Origin: Isoptericola cucumis
GTDB taxonomy: Bacteria > Actinomycetota > Actinomycetes > Actinomycetales > Cellulomonadaceae
Reading direction: 5' to 3'
Assembly: GCF_014635665.1 (NCBI RefSeq)
Contig: NZ_BMDG01000005.1
Span: forward strand, 248,001-312,000
DNA: 64,000 nt
The position numbers and the translations under genes were made by a program. The notes below the pieces were generated by a model that saw only the letters and a list, made by a program, of their open reading frames with translations, ran no database searches and was not told the DNA's origin. Positions 8,351 through 17,721 of the stretch are shown piece by piece (the first letter of the stretch is position 1; each line of letters opens with the position of its first letter).

Positions 8351-10458
8351 GCGCTCCCGGGTCGGGGCGCGCGCCCGGCCGCGGCGGGGCGCCACGACAG
8401 GGCACGGCTCGGCAGGGGGCGCCTCGGCAGGGCGCCGCTCGGTCAGGGGCCGCCCGGCAGGGCCGAGGCCGGTCGACCGGCGAGCGGGCGACACGCCCGC
8501 GCACGGGTCGCGCCGCGAGCGGTGCCGCACCGCAGAATCGAGGCGTGGCACCCCGGACCAGCGGCACCAGCAGCGCCCCGCGCAAGCGGGCGCCGGCGTC
8601 GGCCGGGGTGACGCGCACGGCCGGGCGGACGCCGGCCCGTGGCGGGGGCGCGCCCCCGCGGTCGCCCCGCCCGCCACGGACGGCGGGGCGCGGGCCGGGG
8701 TCGCCGGAGCGGCGTCAGCGCTGGCTCGTCGTCGTCGCCGTGCTGGTGCTGACGGTCTTCGTGGGCCGGCTGGTGCAGGTCCAGGTGGTCAACGGGCCGG
8801 CGCTGGCCGCGGAGGCCCAGGCCATGCGGCTGAGCACCGACGTGCAGCTCGCGCACCGCGGCGACATCCTCGACGCGAACGGCCGGGTGCTGGCCACGAG
8901 CGTCGACCGGTACACGGTGGTGGGCGACCAGCTCGCCATCCAGGGGTTCCGGGGCGACACCAAGGTCGACAAGGCCACGGGGCAGCCGGTCGACGACGGG
9001 GCGCTGGGCATCGCGCAGCTCCTCGGCCCGGTCCTGGACGAGCCGCCCGCCGAGCTCGCCGCCAAGCTGAACGGTGACGACCGGTACGTGATCCTCAAGC
9101 GCAACGTCGTGCCGGAGGTGCAGCGGGCGATCGCCGAGCTCGGCCTGCAGGCCTACGTCCGCACCGACCTCACCTCGAGGCGAACGTACCCGGCCGCGGA
9201 GGTCGCCGGTCCGCTGGTCGGGTTCGTGGACCGCGAGCAGACGGGCCAGGGCGGGCTGGAGCGCGCCTACGACGACGTGCTCTCCGGCACGGACGGCCGC
9301 ACCGTCTTCGAGCGCGGCCTCGACGGCGTGCCGATCCCCGGTGCGCAGGTCGAGTCCGTCCCGGCCGTCCCGGGCAGCGACGTCGAGCTCACCATCGACG
9401 AGGACGTCCAGTGGAAGGCCGAGGAGCTCCTCGACGGGGCGGTCTCGGCCACGGGTGCGAAGTACGCGATGGCGATCGTCCAGGACACCCGCACCAGCGA
9501 GGTGCTCGCGGTGGCGGACTCGGGCGACGTCGACCCGAACGACCGCTCGACGTCCGCCGTCGCGGACGGCTCGCGCGCGGTGAAGGACGTCTTCGAGCCC
9601 GGCTCGACCGGCAAGGTCATCACGATGGCTGCGGCGCTCGAGGGCGGGTACTGGACCCCGGACAGCCAGTTCCGGGTGCCCTACCGGTACACGGCCCCGA
9701 ACGGGGAGTCGTTCAAGGACTCGCACGAGCACGCGGAGCAGCGCCTCACGCTCGCGGGTGTGCTGGCCCACTCGTCGAACACGGGCACCGTGCAGATCGG
9801 CGAGAAGATCCCCGAGCAGGTGCGGCTCGACTACCTGAAGAAGTTCGGCTTCGGCGCGCCGAGCGGCCTCGGGCTGCCGGGGGAGTCGGCCGGGATCCTG
9901 CCCGACGAGGCGAGCTTCGCCAGCGACTCGCGGACGCCGTACACGATCCTGTTCGGCCAGGGCGTGGCCGTGAACGCGATGCAGGCGACGCAGGTCTTCT
10001 CCACCCTCGCCAACGGCGGGGTACGGGTGGAGCCCAGCCTGTACGCCGGGTCCCGCGACTCCGACGGGACGTTCACGCCCGGCCCCGAGCCGGAGACCAC
10101 GCGCGTCGTCTCGGAGAAGACCGCCGACTCCGTGATGCGGATGCTCGAGTCGGTGACGAGCGAGGAGGGCACCGCGAAGAACGCGCAGGTGCCCGGCTAC
10201 CGCGTCGCGGGCAAGACCGGGACGGCGCAGATGTGGCTGCCGGGCGGCGGCACCACCTACATGGCGTCCTTCATCGGCGTCGCCCCGGCGGACGACCCGC
10301 GCTACACCGTGTCGATCTTCCTGCGCAGCCCGCAGTCGTCGATCTACGGCGGCGTGGTGGCGGCCCCGGTCTTCAGCGACCTGATGGGATACACGCTGCA
10401 GAAGCGGGACGTGCCGCCGAGCACCTCGGCGGCCGACCCGTACGAGCTCGAGTGGTGA
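8347..10458 (+). CDS. ftsI: Septal peptidoglycan transpeptidase, class B PBP (FtsI)
   Basis: FtsI (PBP3/PbpB) crosslinks septal peptidoglycan. The 703-residue protein has a basic low-complexity cytoplasmic tail of about 120 residues, a transmembrane helix at about 124-147, the PBP dimerisation domain and a C-terminal transpeptidase. The active-site motifs are present: SxxK at Ser420-Lys423 (STGK), SxN at Ser476-Asn478 (SSN) and KTGT at 623-626. The GTG start overlaps the ftsL stop as GTGA. The tail contains five copies of a five-residue unit like A-P/A-R-Q-G at residues 15-39, which is unusual. It acts with FtsW, encoded 6 kb downstream. Confidence 0.95.
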   Translation: MSAPGSGRAPGRGGAPRQGTARQGAPRQGAARSGAARQGRGRSTGERATRPRTGRAASGAAPQNRGVAPRTSGTSSAPRKRAPASAGVTRTAGRTPARGGGAPPRSPRPPRTAGRGPGSPERRQRWLVVVAVLVLTVFVGRLVQVQVVNGPALAAEAQAMRLSTDVQLAHRGDILDANGRVLATSVDRYTVVGDQLAIQGFRGDTKVDKATGQPVDDGALGIAQLLGPVLDEPPAELAAKLNGDDRYVILKRNVVPEVQRAIAELGLQAYVRTDLTSRRTYPAAEVAGPLVGFVDREQTGQGGLERAYDDVLSGTDGRTVFERGLDGVPIPGAQVESVPAVPGSDVELTIDEDVQWKAEELLDGAVSATGAKYAMAIVQDTRTSEVLAVADSGDVDPNDRSTSAVADGSRAVKDVFEPGSTGKVITMAAALEGGYWTPDSQFRVPYRYTAPNGESFKDSHEHAEQRLTLAGVLAHSSNTGTVQIGEKIPEQVRLDYLKKFGFGAPSGLGLPGESAGILPDEASFASDSRTPYTILFGQGVAVNAMQATQVFSTLANGGVRVEPSLYAGSRDSDGTFTPGPEPETTRVVSEKTADSVMRMLESVTSEEGTAKNAQVPGYRVAGKTGTAQMWLPGGGTTYMASFIGVAPADDPRYTVSIFLRSPQSSIYGGVVAAPVFSDLMGYTLQKRDVPPSTSAADPYELEW
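8389..8463 (+). repeat. Five tandem 15-bp units inside ftsI
   Basis: Five consecutive 15-nt units encode APRQG, TARQG, APRQG, AARSG and AARQG in the cytoplasmic tail of FtsI. They diverge slightly at third positions. The unit length is a multiple of three, so copy-number change would keep the frame. Confidence 0.75.
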
Positions 10459-10508
10459 CGGTCGTCATGGCGGGGGCCCGGGACACCGGCGACGCGTCGC
10501 TCAGAGGG

Positions 10509-10514
10509 TAGGTT
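10509..10514 (+). promoter_or_regulatory. Putative leaderless -10 box before murE
   Basis: TAGGTT lies 7 nt before the GTG of murE, in the 63-bp gap after ftsI. The spacing fits transcription starting at or next to the start codon, and no Shine-Dalgarno is visible. This would be an internal promoter of the dcw cluster. Confidence 0.5.
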
Positions 10515-10521
10515 CTACTCC

Positions 10522-12210
10522 GTGACATCCCCGTATCCCCGGATCCGGCCGACGGGCACCACGCCCCGCCGGGTGCGGGACCTCGCGCTGACCTTCGGGC
10601 TCGAGCAGGCGCCCGTGACCTCGCCGGACACCCCCTCCGCAGGCGGGCGGCAGGCCCCCGCCGACGTCGTCGTCACCTCCGTGGCGTCGGACAACCGCGC
10701 GGCCGCCGACGGCGACCTGTTCGTGGCCCTGCCCGGTGCGCACGCGCACGGCGCCCGCTTCGCCCCCGACGCCGTCGCCCGCGGCGCGCGTGCCGTGCTC
10801 ACGGACGCCCACGGTGCCGCGGCCCTCGCGGCCGGCGACCTGCCTCCGGGGGTCCCGGTGCTGGTGGCGGCCGATCCGCGGGCGGTCCTCGGTCCGGTCG
10901 CGGCGTGGGTCTACGGCGAGCCCGCCGAGCACCTGATGACGTTCGGCGTCACGGGCACCAACGGCAAGACCACCACGACGTACCAGGTCGACCACCTCCT
11001 GCGGGCGCTGGGCTGGACGGGTGGCCTCGTCGGCACCGTCGAGACCCGCGCCGGCGACCAGGTGCTCCCGAGCCGTCTCACGACGCCCGAGGCCGCGGAC
11101 CTGCAGGCCGTGCTCGCCGCGATGTGCGAGGCCGGCGTGCACACCCTCGCGATGGAGGTCTCCTCGCACTCGCTGTCCATGCACCGCGTGGACGGGATCG
11201 AGTTCGGCGTCGTCGGCTTCACCAACCTCAGCCAGGACCACCTCGACTTCCACGGCGACCTGCAGGCCTACTTCGACGCCAAGGCGTCGCTGTTCACGCC
11301 GGCCCGGGCCCGCCGCGGCGTCGTCGTGGTCGACGACGTGTGGGGCGAGCGGATGGCCGCCGCCGCCGAGGTCCCGGTCGCCACGCTGCGCACCCGGCCC
11401 GCGCGGGCCGACGAGCCTGCCGCCGACTGGAGCGTCACCGACGTCGCGCCGCACGGCACCGGCTCGGCGTTCACGCTGACCCATCGCGACGGGCGTTCCC
11501 TGCGTACCAGCACGTCGCTGCCCGGCGGCTTCAACGTCGCGAACGCGGCGCTCGCGGTCGCGATGGTGCTCGAGGGCGGCGCGCACCTGGAGGACGTGGT
11601 CGAGGCGCTCGAGTCCGCCGGCGGGCTGAGCGCCACCGTGCCGGGCCGCATGGAGGTCGTGGGGGCCGGCGACGACGCCGGTGAGCCCGGCCAGCCGCGC
11701 GTCGTCGTCGACTTCGCGCACAACACCGACGCGCTCGAGCTCGCGCTGGCCGCGCTGCGCCCGACGACGACCGGGCGGCTCGTGGTCGTGTTCGGGGCCA
11801 CCGGCGACCGGGACCCGGGCAAGCGGCCCGCGATGGGGGCCGCGGCGGTCGCGGGGGCGGACGTCGTCGTCGTGACCGACGACGACCCGCACTCCGAGGA
11901 CGCCGCCGCCGTGCGTGCCGCCGTGCTCGACGGGGCGCGCGCCGCCCAGCAGGTCGCGCGCGAGGCGGGCCGCGACGTCACCGTGCTCGAGGTGGCGCCG
12001 CGCGGCGAGGCGATCGCCCGCGCCGTGGCAGGCGCCGGCGCCGCGGACACCGTGCTCGTGGCCGGCCGCGGCCACGAGACCGTCCAGGAGGTCGCGGGCG
12101 TCGACCTCGAGCTGGACGACCGCGTCGAGGCGCGCCGAGCACTGCAGCAGCGTCTCGCCGGCGGCGAGGACCAGGGCCGCGAGCACCAGGAGAGGACCAC
12201 CACCGCATGA
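10522..12210 (+). CDS. murE: UDP-N-acetylmuramoyl-tripeptide synthetase (MurE)
   Basis: MurE adds the third amino acid to UDP-MurNAc-L-Ala-D-Glu in the cytoplasm, using ATP. The 562 residues show the N-terminal SVASDNRAAADGDLFVALPG motif, the P-loop [12 protein letters not shown] near residues 143-152, a central domain with SSHSL and a C-terminal ligase domain. The diamino-acid selection motif reads TDDDPHSED (residues 452-460, at 11875-11901) rather than the DNPR of meso-diaminopimelate enzymes. This favours L-lysine or L-ornithine as substrate, in line with many Micrococcales. The GTG start has a TAGGTT box close by and no ribosome binding site. The stop overlaps murF as ATGA. Confidence 0.93.
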   Translation: MTSPYPRIRPTGTTPRRVRDLALTFGLEQAPVTSPDTPSAGGRQAPADVVVTSVASDNRAAADGDLFVALPGAHAHGARFAPDAVARGARAVLTDAHGAAALAAGDLPPGVPVLVAADPRAVLGPVAAWVYGEPAEHLMTFGVTGTNGKTTTTYQVDHLLRALGWTGGLVGTVETRAGDQVLPSRLTTPEAADLQAVLAAMCEAGVHTLAMEVSSHSLSMHRVDGIEFGVVGFTNLSQDHLDFHGDLQAYFDAKASLFTPARARRGVVVVDDVWGERMAAAAEVPVATLRTRPARADEPAADWSVTDVAPHGTGSAFTLTHRDGRSLRTSTSLPGGFNVANAALAVAMVLEGGAHLEDVVEALESAGGLSATVPGRMEVVGAGDDAGEPGQPRVVVDFAHNTDALELALAALRPTTTGRLVVVFGATGDRDPGKRPAMGAAAVAGADVVVVTDDDPHSEDAAAVRAAVLDGARAAQQVAREAGRDVTVLEVAPRGEAIARAVAGAGAADTVLVAGRGHETVQEVAGVDLELDDRVEARRALQQRLAGGEDQGREHQERTTTA

Positions 12211-13697
12211 TCGAGCTGACCGCTGCCGACGTCGCCACGGCGACCGGGGGCCGGCTGCACGCCGACGCCGACGCCCGCGTGACCGGGCCCGTCGTCGTGG
12301 ACTCACGCCGGGCAGGGCCCGGGTCGCTGTTCGTCGCGCTGCCGGGGGAGCGCGTCGACGGGCACGACTTCGCGTCCGCCGCGCTCGAGGCGGGGGCGAC
12401 CCTCGTGCTCGCGGCCCGCGAGCTGGCGGGCGTGCCCACCGTCGTCGTCGACGACGTGCAGGCGGCCCTGGGCGAGCTGGCGCGCGCCGTGCTGGCCCGC
12501 GCCCGCGCGGCCGGCGACCTGCGGGTCGTGGCCGTCACCGGGTCGGTCGGCAAGACGACCACCAAGGACCTGCTGGGCCAGCTGCTCGTCGGGTCCGGCG
12601 CCGGGCAGACGTCCGCGGAGTCGATCATCGTGCCCGCAGGCTCGTTCAACAACGAGGTCGGCCTGCCGCTGACGGTCCTGCGGGTCCAGGCGGACACGCG
12701 CTACCTGGTGCTCGAGATGGGCGCCGACGGCCCGGGGAACATCGCCTACCTCACGCGCATCGCGCCGCCCGACGTGGGCGTCGTCCTCGCCGTGGGCACC
12801 GCGCACGTGGGCAAGTTCGGGTCGGTCGAGGCGATCGCCGCGACGAAGGCCGAGATGGTCACGGGTGTCGTCCCCGGGGGCACGGTCGTGCTCAACGCGG
12901 ACGACCAGCGGGTCGCCGCGATGGCGTCCGGCGCCGCGGCGGACCGGAGCGTCGTCACCTTCGGCACGATCCCCGCGGCCGACGTCCGCGCGCGGGACGT
13001 CGAGGTCGACGCGACGGGACGGGCCGGGTTCGGCCTGCAGGTCACGGGCGGCGAGCCGCTGCCGGTGCGCCTGCGCCTGGTCGGGGCGCACCACGTGAGC
13101 AACGCGCTCGCCGCGGCCGCCGTGGCGACCGCGCTGGGCGTCCCCGCACCGGTGCTGGCCGAGGGGCTGTCGCAGGCGACGCCCGTCAGCCCGCACCGCA
13201 TGGCGGTCACCGAGCGGCCCGACGGCGTGACCGTCGTCGACGACGCCTACAACGCGAACCCGGACTCGATGCGCGCCGCCCTGCGCGCGCTCGCCGTGAT
13301 GGCGGGGCGCGATCGCCGGTCGGTCGCGGTGCTGGGGGAGATGCTCGAGCTGGGCGACGGCTCGCGCGCCGCGCACGACGCGATCGGCCGGCTCGTGGTC
13401 CGATTGAACATCAAGCTCCTCGTCGTCGTGGGCGAGGGCGCGTACCACATCCACGAGGGCGCCCTGCAGGAGGGCTCCTGGGGAGAGGAGTCGGTCTTCG
13501 TGCCTGACCTCGACTCCGCGCGCGCCGTGCTCGCGGACGCCCTCGCTCCCGGCGACGTCGTCCTCGTGAAGTCGTCGCTCGGGTCCGGGCTGTGGCGCCT
13601 CGGCGACGAGCTCGCCGCCGGCGGGCCCGAGGCGTCGACCCCGTCGTCGACCCTGTCGTCGACCCCGACGGAGCCCGGCACGGAGGTCGCCCCGTGA
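12207..13697 (+). CDS. murF: UDP-N-acetylmuramoyl-tripeptide--D-alanyl-D-alanine ligase
   Basis: MurF completes the soluble precursor by adding D-Ala-D-Ala to the UDP-MurNAc tripeptide. The 496-residue protein shows the N-terminal [24 protein letters not shown] motif, the ATP-binding [10 protein letters not shown] near residues 112-121, the [11 protein letters not shown] motif and the C-terminal [11 protein letters not shown] block. The last 20 residues are a Ser/Thr/Pro repeat tail (three TPSST/LSST-like units). It overlaps murE (ATGA) and mraY (GTGA), so translation is probably coupled through this stretch. Confidence 0.96.
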   Translation: MIELTAADVATATGGRLHADADARVTGPVVVDSRRAGPGSLFVALPGERVDGHDFASAALEAGATLVLAARELAGVPTVVVDDVQAALGELARAVLARARAAGDLRVVAVTGSVGKTTTKDLLGQLLVGSGAGQTSAESIIVPAGSFNNEVGLPLTVLRVQADTRYLVLEMGADGPGNIAYLTRIAPPDVGVVLAVGTAHVGKFGSVEAIAATKAEMVTGVVPGGTVVLNADDQRVAAMASGAAADRSVVTFGTIPAADVRARDVEVDATGRAGFGLQVTGGEPLPVRLRLVGAHHVSNALAAAAVATALGVPAPVLAEGLSQATPVSPHRMAVTERPDGVTVVDDAYNANPDSMRAALRALAVMAGRDRRSVAVLGEMLELGDGSRAAHDAIGRLVVRLNIKLLVVVGEGAYHIHEGALQEGSWGEESVFVPDLDSARAVLADALAPGDVVLVKSSLGSGLWRLGDELAAGGPEASTPSSTLSSTPTEPGTEVAP

Positions 13698-14776
13698 TCG
13701 CGATCCTCGCCGCGGCGGGCGTCTCCCTGCTCGTCGCGCTCTTCGGCACGCCCCTGTTCATCCGGTTCCTCGTGCACCGCAACTACGGCCAGTTCGTGCG
13801 CCAGGACGGCCCGACCGCCCACTTCACCAAGCGCGGCACCCCCACGATGGGCGGGGTCGTCATCATCGGGGCGACGCTCGTCGGCGTGGCGGCGTCCATG
13901 CTCGTCGCCGGCCGCCCGCCCAGCGCGTCGGCGCTGCTGTGCCTCTACCTCATGACGGGGCTGGGGCTCGTCGGCTTCCTCGACGACTTCACCAAGATCC
14001 GCAAGCAGCGCTCCCTGGGGCTGACGGCGAAGGCGAAGATCGTCGGGCAGGGCTTCGTCGGGATCAGCTTCGCCGTGCTCGCGCTGCAGTTCCCCAACGC
14101 GAACGCGCGCACCCCGGCCTCCATGCGCATCTCCTTCCTGCGCGACACCAACCTGGACCTGGCGTTCGCCGGCGCGACGGTCGGCCTCATCCTGTTCGTG
14201 GTGTGGGCCAACTTCCTCATCACGGCGTGGTCGAACGCGGTGAACCTCACGGACGGCCTGGACGGCCTGGCCACCGGGGTGTCGCTGGCGGTCTTCGGCG
14301 CCTACGTGCTCGTGTGCATCTGGCAGCTCAACCAGTCCTGCCAGCGGCTCGCCGCGGCGGGCCCGCGCTGCTACGAGGTGCGCGACCCGCAGGACCTCGC
14401 GATCGTCGCCGCCGCCATCGTGGGTGCCTGCTTCGGCTTCCTGTGGTGGAACGCCAGCCCGGCGAAGATCTTCATGGGCGACACCGGCTCGCTCGCTCTC
14501 GGCGGCGCGCTCGCCGGCATCTCGATCCTGAGCCGCACGGAGATCCTGGCGGCCCTCATCGGCGGCCTGTTCGTCATCATCGTCATGTCCGACGTCATCC
14601 AGATCGGCTTCTTCAAGCTGACCGGCAAACGCGTGTTCAAGATGGCACCGCTGCACCACCACTTCGAGCTGTCCGGCTGGGGCGAGGTCACGATCGTCAT
14701 CCGGTTCTGGCTCATCGCCGGGCTGTTCGCCGCCCTCGGCATGGGCGTCTTCTACGCCGAGTGGGTCGTGACGTGA
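13694..14776 (+). CDS. mraY: Phospho-N-acetylmuramoyl-pentapeptide-transferase
   Basis: MraY moves phospho-MurNAc-pentapeptide from UDP onto undecaprenyl phosphate to make lipid I in the membrane. The 360 residues contain about ten helices and the family motifs: KRGTPTMGG near residue 46, the catalytic Asp97-Asp98 pair in [18 protein letters not shown] at 184-195, and the triple-histidine loop [12 protein letters not shown] (His321-323). The GTG start overlaps the murF stop and the stop overlaps murD, both as GTGA. Confidence 0.97.
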   Translation: MIAILAAAGVSLLVALFGTPLFIRFLVHRNYGQFVRQDGPTAHFTKRGTPTMGGVVIIGATLVGVAASMLVAGRPPSASALLCLYLMTGLGLVGFLDDFTKIRKQRSLGLTAKAKIVGQGFVGISFAVLALQFPNANARTPASMRISFLRDTNLDLAFAGATVGLILFVVWANFLITAWSNAVNLTDGLDGLATGVSLAVFGAYVLVCIWQLNQSCQRLAAAGPRCYEVRDPQDLAIVAAAIVGACFGFLWWNASPAKIFMGDTGSLALGGALAGISILSRTEILAALIGGLFVIIVMSDVIQIGFFKLTGKRVFKMAPLHHHFELSGWGEVTIVIRFWLIAGLFAALGMGVFYAEWVVT

Positions 14777-16320
14777 CCGGTCGTCCCGCGGACGTGCTCG
14801 ACGGGGCGCGGGTGCTCGTCGCCGGCCTCGGTGTCACCGGGCGCGCCGTCGTGGCCGCCCTGGCGGGGCGGGTCGCCTCCGTCGTCACGGTGGACGCGCG
14901 CGCGTCCGACGCCGACGTGGCGGGCGCCGACGACGCCCCGACCGCCGAGCGGCTCGTCGCCGCCGCCGACCTGGTCGTCGCCTCGCCCGGCTGGCCGCCG
15001 AGCGCGCCGCTCCTGGCTGCGGCCCGGGCCGCGGGCGTGCCGGTCTGGAGCGAGGTGGAGCTCGCGTGGCGGCTGCGGGTGGACCGGGCTCCCGCCGACG
15101 GCGCGGACGGCCGCGGGCCGGCGCCCTGGCTCGCGGTGACCGGCACCAACGGCAAGACGACGACCGTGGAGATGCTCGCCTCCATCCTCACGGCGGCGGG
15201 CCTGCGCACCGCGGCCGTGGGCAACGTCGGCACGCCGCTGGTCTCCGTGGCCGTGGACCCGTCGTACGACGTGCTGGCCGTCGAGCTGTCCAGCTTCCAG
15301 CTGCACCACACGCTCACCACCTCGTTCGAGGCGGCGGCCGTGCTCAACGTCGCCCCGGACCACCTGGACTGGCACGGGTCGCTCGAGGCGTACGCCGCCG
15401 ACAAGGGACGCGTGTACGCCCGCGCGCAGGTCGCGTGCGTCTACAACGTGGCCGACCCGCGCACCGAGCAGCTCGTGCGCGACGCCGACGTCGTCGAGGG
15501 CGCCCGCGCCGTCGGATTCACCCTCGGCGCCCCGCGGCCGGGCCAGCTCGGCCTCGTGGAGGACGTGCTGGTGGACCGGGCGTTCCACGCGCCGGCCGAC
15601 GACCCTGCGCGGCACGGGTCCGCCGCCGAGCTCGGCACGCTCGACGACCTGGCGCACCTGGCGCCGGCGGCCGGACCAGGCCACGGGTCCGAGCCGGGAG
15701 CCGAGAGCGGGTCGGAGGGCGCGGCGGCCGACGCGCGCGGGCAGGTGCCCGGGCACGTGGTCGCCGACGCCCTGGCGGCGGCGGCCCTCGCGCGTGCCCA
15801 CGGGGTGCCGGCGGTGGCCGTACGCGACGGGCTGCGGGCGTTCCGCACGGGGGCGCACCGCATCGAGCGCGTCCGGGTGCTCGACGGCGTGGCCTACGTG
15901 GACGACTCGAAGGCCACCAACCCGCACGCGGCGTCCGCGTCGCTCGCCGGCTTCGCGCCCGGCACGGTGGTGTGGGTCGCGGGCGGGCTGGCGAAGGGCG
16001 CGACGTTCGACGACCTCGTCGCCGCCCGCGCCGACCGCCTCCGGGCGGCCGTCGTCATCGGGGCCGACCCGGAGCCGATGCGGGGCGCGCTCGCCCGACA
16101 CGCGCCCGAGGTCCCGGTCGCCGTGGTCGATCCCGGCGACACTGGTTCCGTGATGCGTCGGGCGGTCGCCGCCGCGCGGGACCTCGCCCACGAGGGCGAC
16201 ACCGTGCTGCTGGCCCCGGCCGGCGCGTCGATGGACCAGTTCGCCTCCTACGCCCGGCGCGGGGAGGCCTTCGCCGCCGCGGTGCGTGACCTGCCGTCGC
16301 ACCCCGGGGCGGAGCGGTAG
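14773..16320 (+). CDS. murD: UDP-N-acetylmuramoylalanine--D-glutamate ligase
   Basis: MurD adds D-glutamate to UDP-MurNAc-L-Ala. The 515-residue protein starts with a Rossmann-like UDP-binding domain ([14 protein letters not shown]), followed by the ATP-binding loop [14 protein letters not shown] (Lys128), ELSSFQL and [16 protein letters not shown] of the central domain, and the C-terminal [15 protein letters not shown] motif. It is somewhat longer than the usual 450-480 residues because of an Ala/Gly-rich insertion near residue 300. The GTG start overlaps the mraY stop. Confidence 0.96.
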   Translation: MTGRPADVLDGARVLVAGLGVTGRAVVAALAGRVASVVTVDARASDADVAGADDAPTAERLVAAADLVVASPGWPPSAPLLAAARAAGVPVWSEVELAWRLRVDRAPADGADGRGPAPWLAVTGTNGKTTTVEMLASILTAAGLRTAAVGNVGTPLVSVAVDPSYDVLAVELSSFQLHHTLTTSFEAAAVLNVAPDHLDWHGSLEAYAADKGRVYARAQVACVYNVADPRTEQLVRDADVVEGARAVGFTLGAPRPGQLGLVEDVLVDRAFHAPADDPARHGSAAELGTLDDLAHLAPAAGPGHGSEPGAESGSEGAAADARGQVPGHVVADALAAAALARAHGVPAVAVRDGLRAFRTGAHRIERVRVLDGVAYVDDSKATNPHAASASLAGFAPGTVVWVAGGLAKGATFDDLVAARADRLRAAVVIGADPEPMRGALARHAPEVPVAVVDPGDTGSVMRRAVAAARDLAHEGDTVLLAPAGASMDQFASYARRGEAFAAAVRDLPSHPGAER

Positions 16321-16358
16321 GCGGCGCCCGGCGCGCCGCACGAGGCACGGGAGAGCGG

Positions 16359-17711
16359 ATGGCGGTCACGACGAGCACCCGGCGGTCCGCCGGACGCCCC
16401 GGCCGTCCCGAGCGCACGGGTCGCTCCGAGCGACCGGGTCGCACGGCACGCACCGGTCCCGAGCGCACCGGTCGCTCCGAGCGTCCGTGGCTCGGGCAGT
16501 GGAACTCGACCGTGACGAGCTACTACCTGCTCGTCGGCGCCACCGGCCTGCTGCTGGTGGTCGGGCTCGTCATGGTGCTGTCCAGCTCGACGATCGAGTC
16601 GATCGCGGCGGGCAAGTCCCCGTACGCGGCGTTCATCGTCCAGGGCCGGTACGCACTCATCGGGCTGCCGTTCATGCTCCTCGCGGCGCGGCTGCCGGTG
16701 CGCTGGTACAAGCGGCTCGCGTGGCCGGCGCTGCTGGTCTCCCTCGGGTTGCTGGCGGCCGTGCCGTTCCTCGGCAAGGTCGTCAACGGCAACCGCAACT
16801 GGCTGGTGCTCGGCCCCGTCCAGTTCCAGCCGTCCGAGCTGGCGAAGCTGGCGCTGGCGCTGTGGCTGGGGGCGGTGCTGGGGCGCAAGCAGCACCTGCT
16901 CGGGCGCTGGGGCCAGGCGTTGATGCCCGCCGCCGTGGGGCTGGCGGCCGTCATCGGGCTGGTCCTCGCCGGGCACGACCTGGGCACGGCCCTGGTGATC
17001 GCGATGCTCGGGCTCGGCGCCTACTGGGTCTCCGGGGCGCCGGCCTCGCTGCTCGTCGGGGGCGGCGCCGCGGCTGCGGCCCTCGTCGGCTGGCTGTTCA
17101 TCGTCAATCAGGACAGCAGCGACCGGATCACCCGCATCCTCGCGACCTACGGGTCGTCGTGCGACGCCGCCACCGAGTGCTACCAGTCGATCCACGGCCT
17201 GTACGGGCTGGGCACCGGCGGGCTCTTCGGCGTCGGGCTGGGCGCCAGCCGGGAGAAGTGGAACTACCTGCCCGAGGCCCACAACGACTTCATCTACGCC
17301 GTCGTCGGCGAGGAGCTCGGCCTCCTGGGCACGCTGCTCGTGCTGGCGCTCTTCGCCGTGCTCGGGGTGGCGATGGCGCGCGTCGTGCGCCGCCACCCGG
17401 ACCCGTTCGTGAAGATCACCACGGCCGCGATCGCGTGCTGGATCGTCGGGCAGGCGTTCGTGAACATCGGCGTGGTGATCGGCGTCCTGCCGGTCATCGG
17501 AGTCCCCCTCCCGCTGGTGTCCGCCGGCGGGTCGGCGCTGGTCACGACGATGGCGGCCCTGGGCGTCGTCATCAGCTTCGCGCGCTCCGAGCCGGGTGCG
17601 GCGGAGGCGCTCGCCGCCCGCCAGAGCGTCGTGAAGAGATCGGTCGGCGTGCTGTCGCGTCGCCGTGGGCACCGGCGGGAGCGTCGTGGTGGGGGTCCGT
17701 CCGGCCGATAG
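16359..17711 (+). CDS. ftsW: Septal peptidoglycan polymerase FtsW (SEDS family)
   Basis: FtsW polymerises glycan strands from lipid II at the septum with FtsI. The 450 residues have about ten transmembrane helices after a 50-residue basic tail. Family motifs are seen: VMVLSSST in helix 1, NGNRNWLVLGPVQFQPSELAKLAL with the essential Glu and the PSE motif, and AHNDFIYAVVGEELGLLG. The tail repeats the ten residues PERTGRSERP at positions 17-26 and 34-43. The ATG lies 38 bp after murD. Its TAG stop is also the first half of a TAGGGT box in front of murG. Confidence 0.95.
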   Translation: MAVTTSTRRSAGRPGRPERTGRSERPGRTARTGPERTGRSERPWLGQWNSTVTSYYLLVGATGLLLVVGLVMVLSSSTIESIAAGKSPYAAFIVQGRYALIGLPFMLLAARLPVRWYKRLAWPALLVSLGLLAAVPFLGKVVNGNRNWLVLGPVQFQPSELAKLALALWLGAVLGRKQHLLGRWGQALMPAAVGLAAVIGLVLAGHDLGTALVIAMLGLGAYWVSGAPASLLVGGGAAAAALVGWLFIVNQDSSDRITRILATYGSSCDAATECYQSIHGLYGLGTGGLFGVGLGASREKWNYLPEAHNDFIYAVVGEELGLLGTLLVLALFAVLGVAMARVVRRHPDPFVKITTAAIACWIVGQAFVNIGVVIGVLPVIGVPLPLVSAGGSALVTTMAALGVVISFARSEPGAAEALAARQSVVKRSVGVLSRRRGHRRERRGGGPSGR

Positions 17712-17714
17712 GGT
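17709..17714 (+). promoter_or_regulatory. Putative leaderless -10 box before murG, sharing the ftsW stop codon
   Basis: TAGGGT begins with the TAG stop of ftsW and lies 7 nt before the GTG of murG. The spacing matches the other candidate leaderless promoters of the window. Confidence 0.45.
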
Positions 17715-17721
17715 CGCGGGT

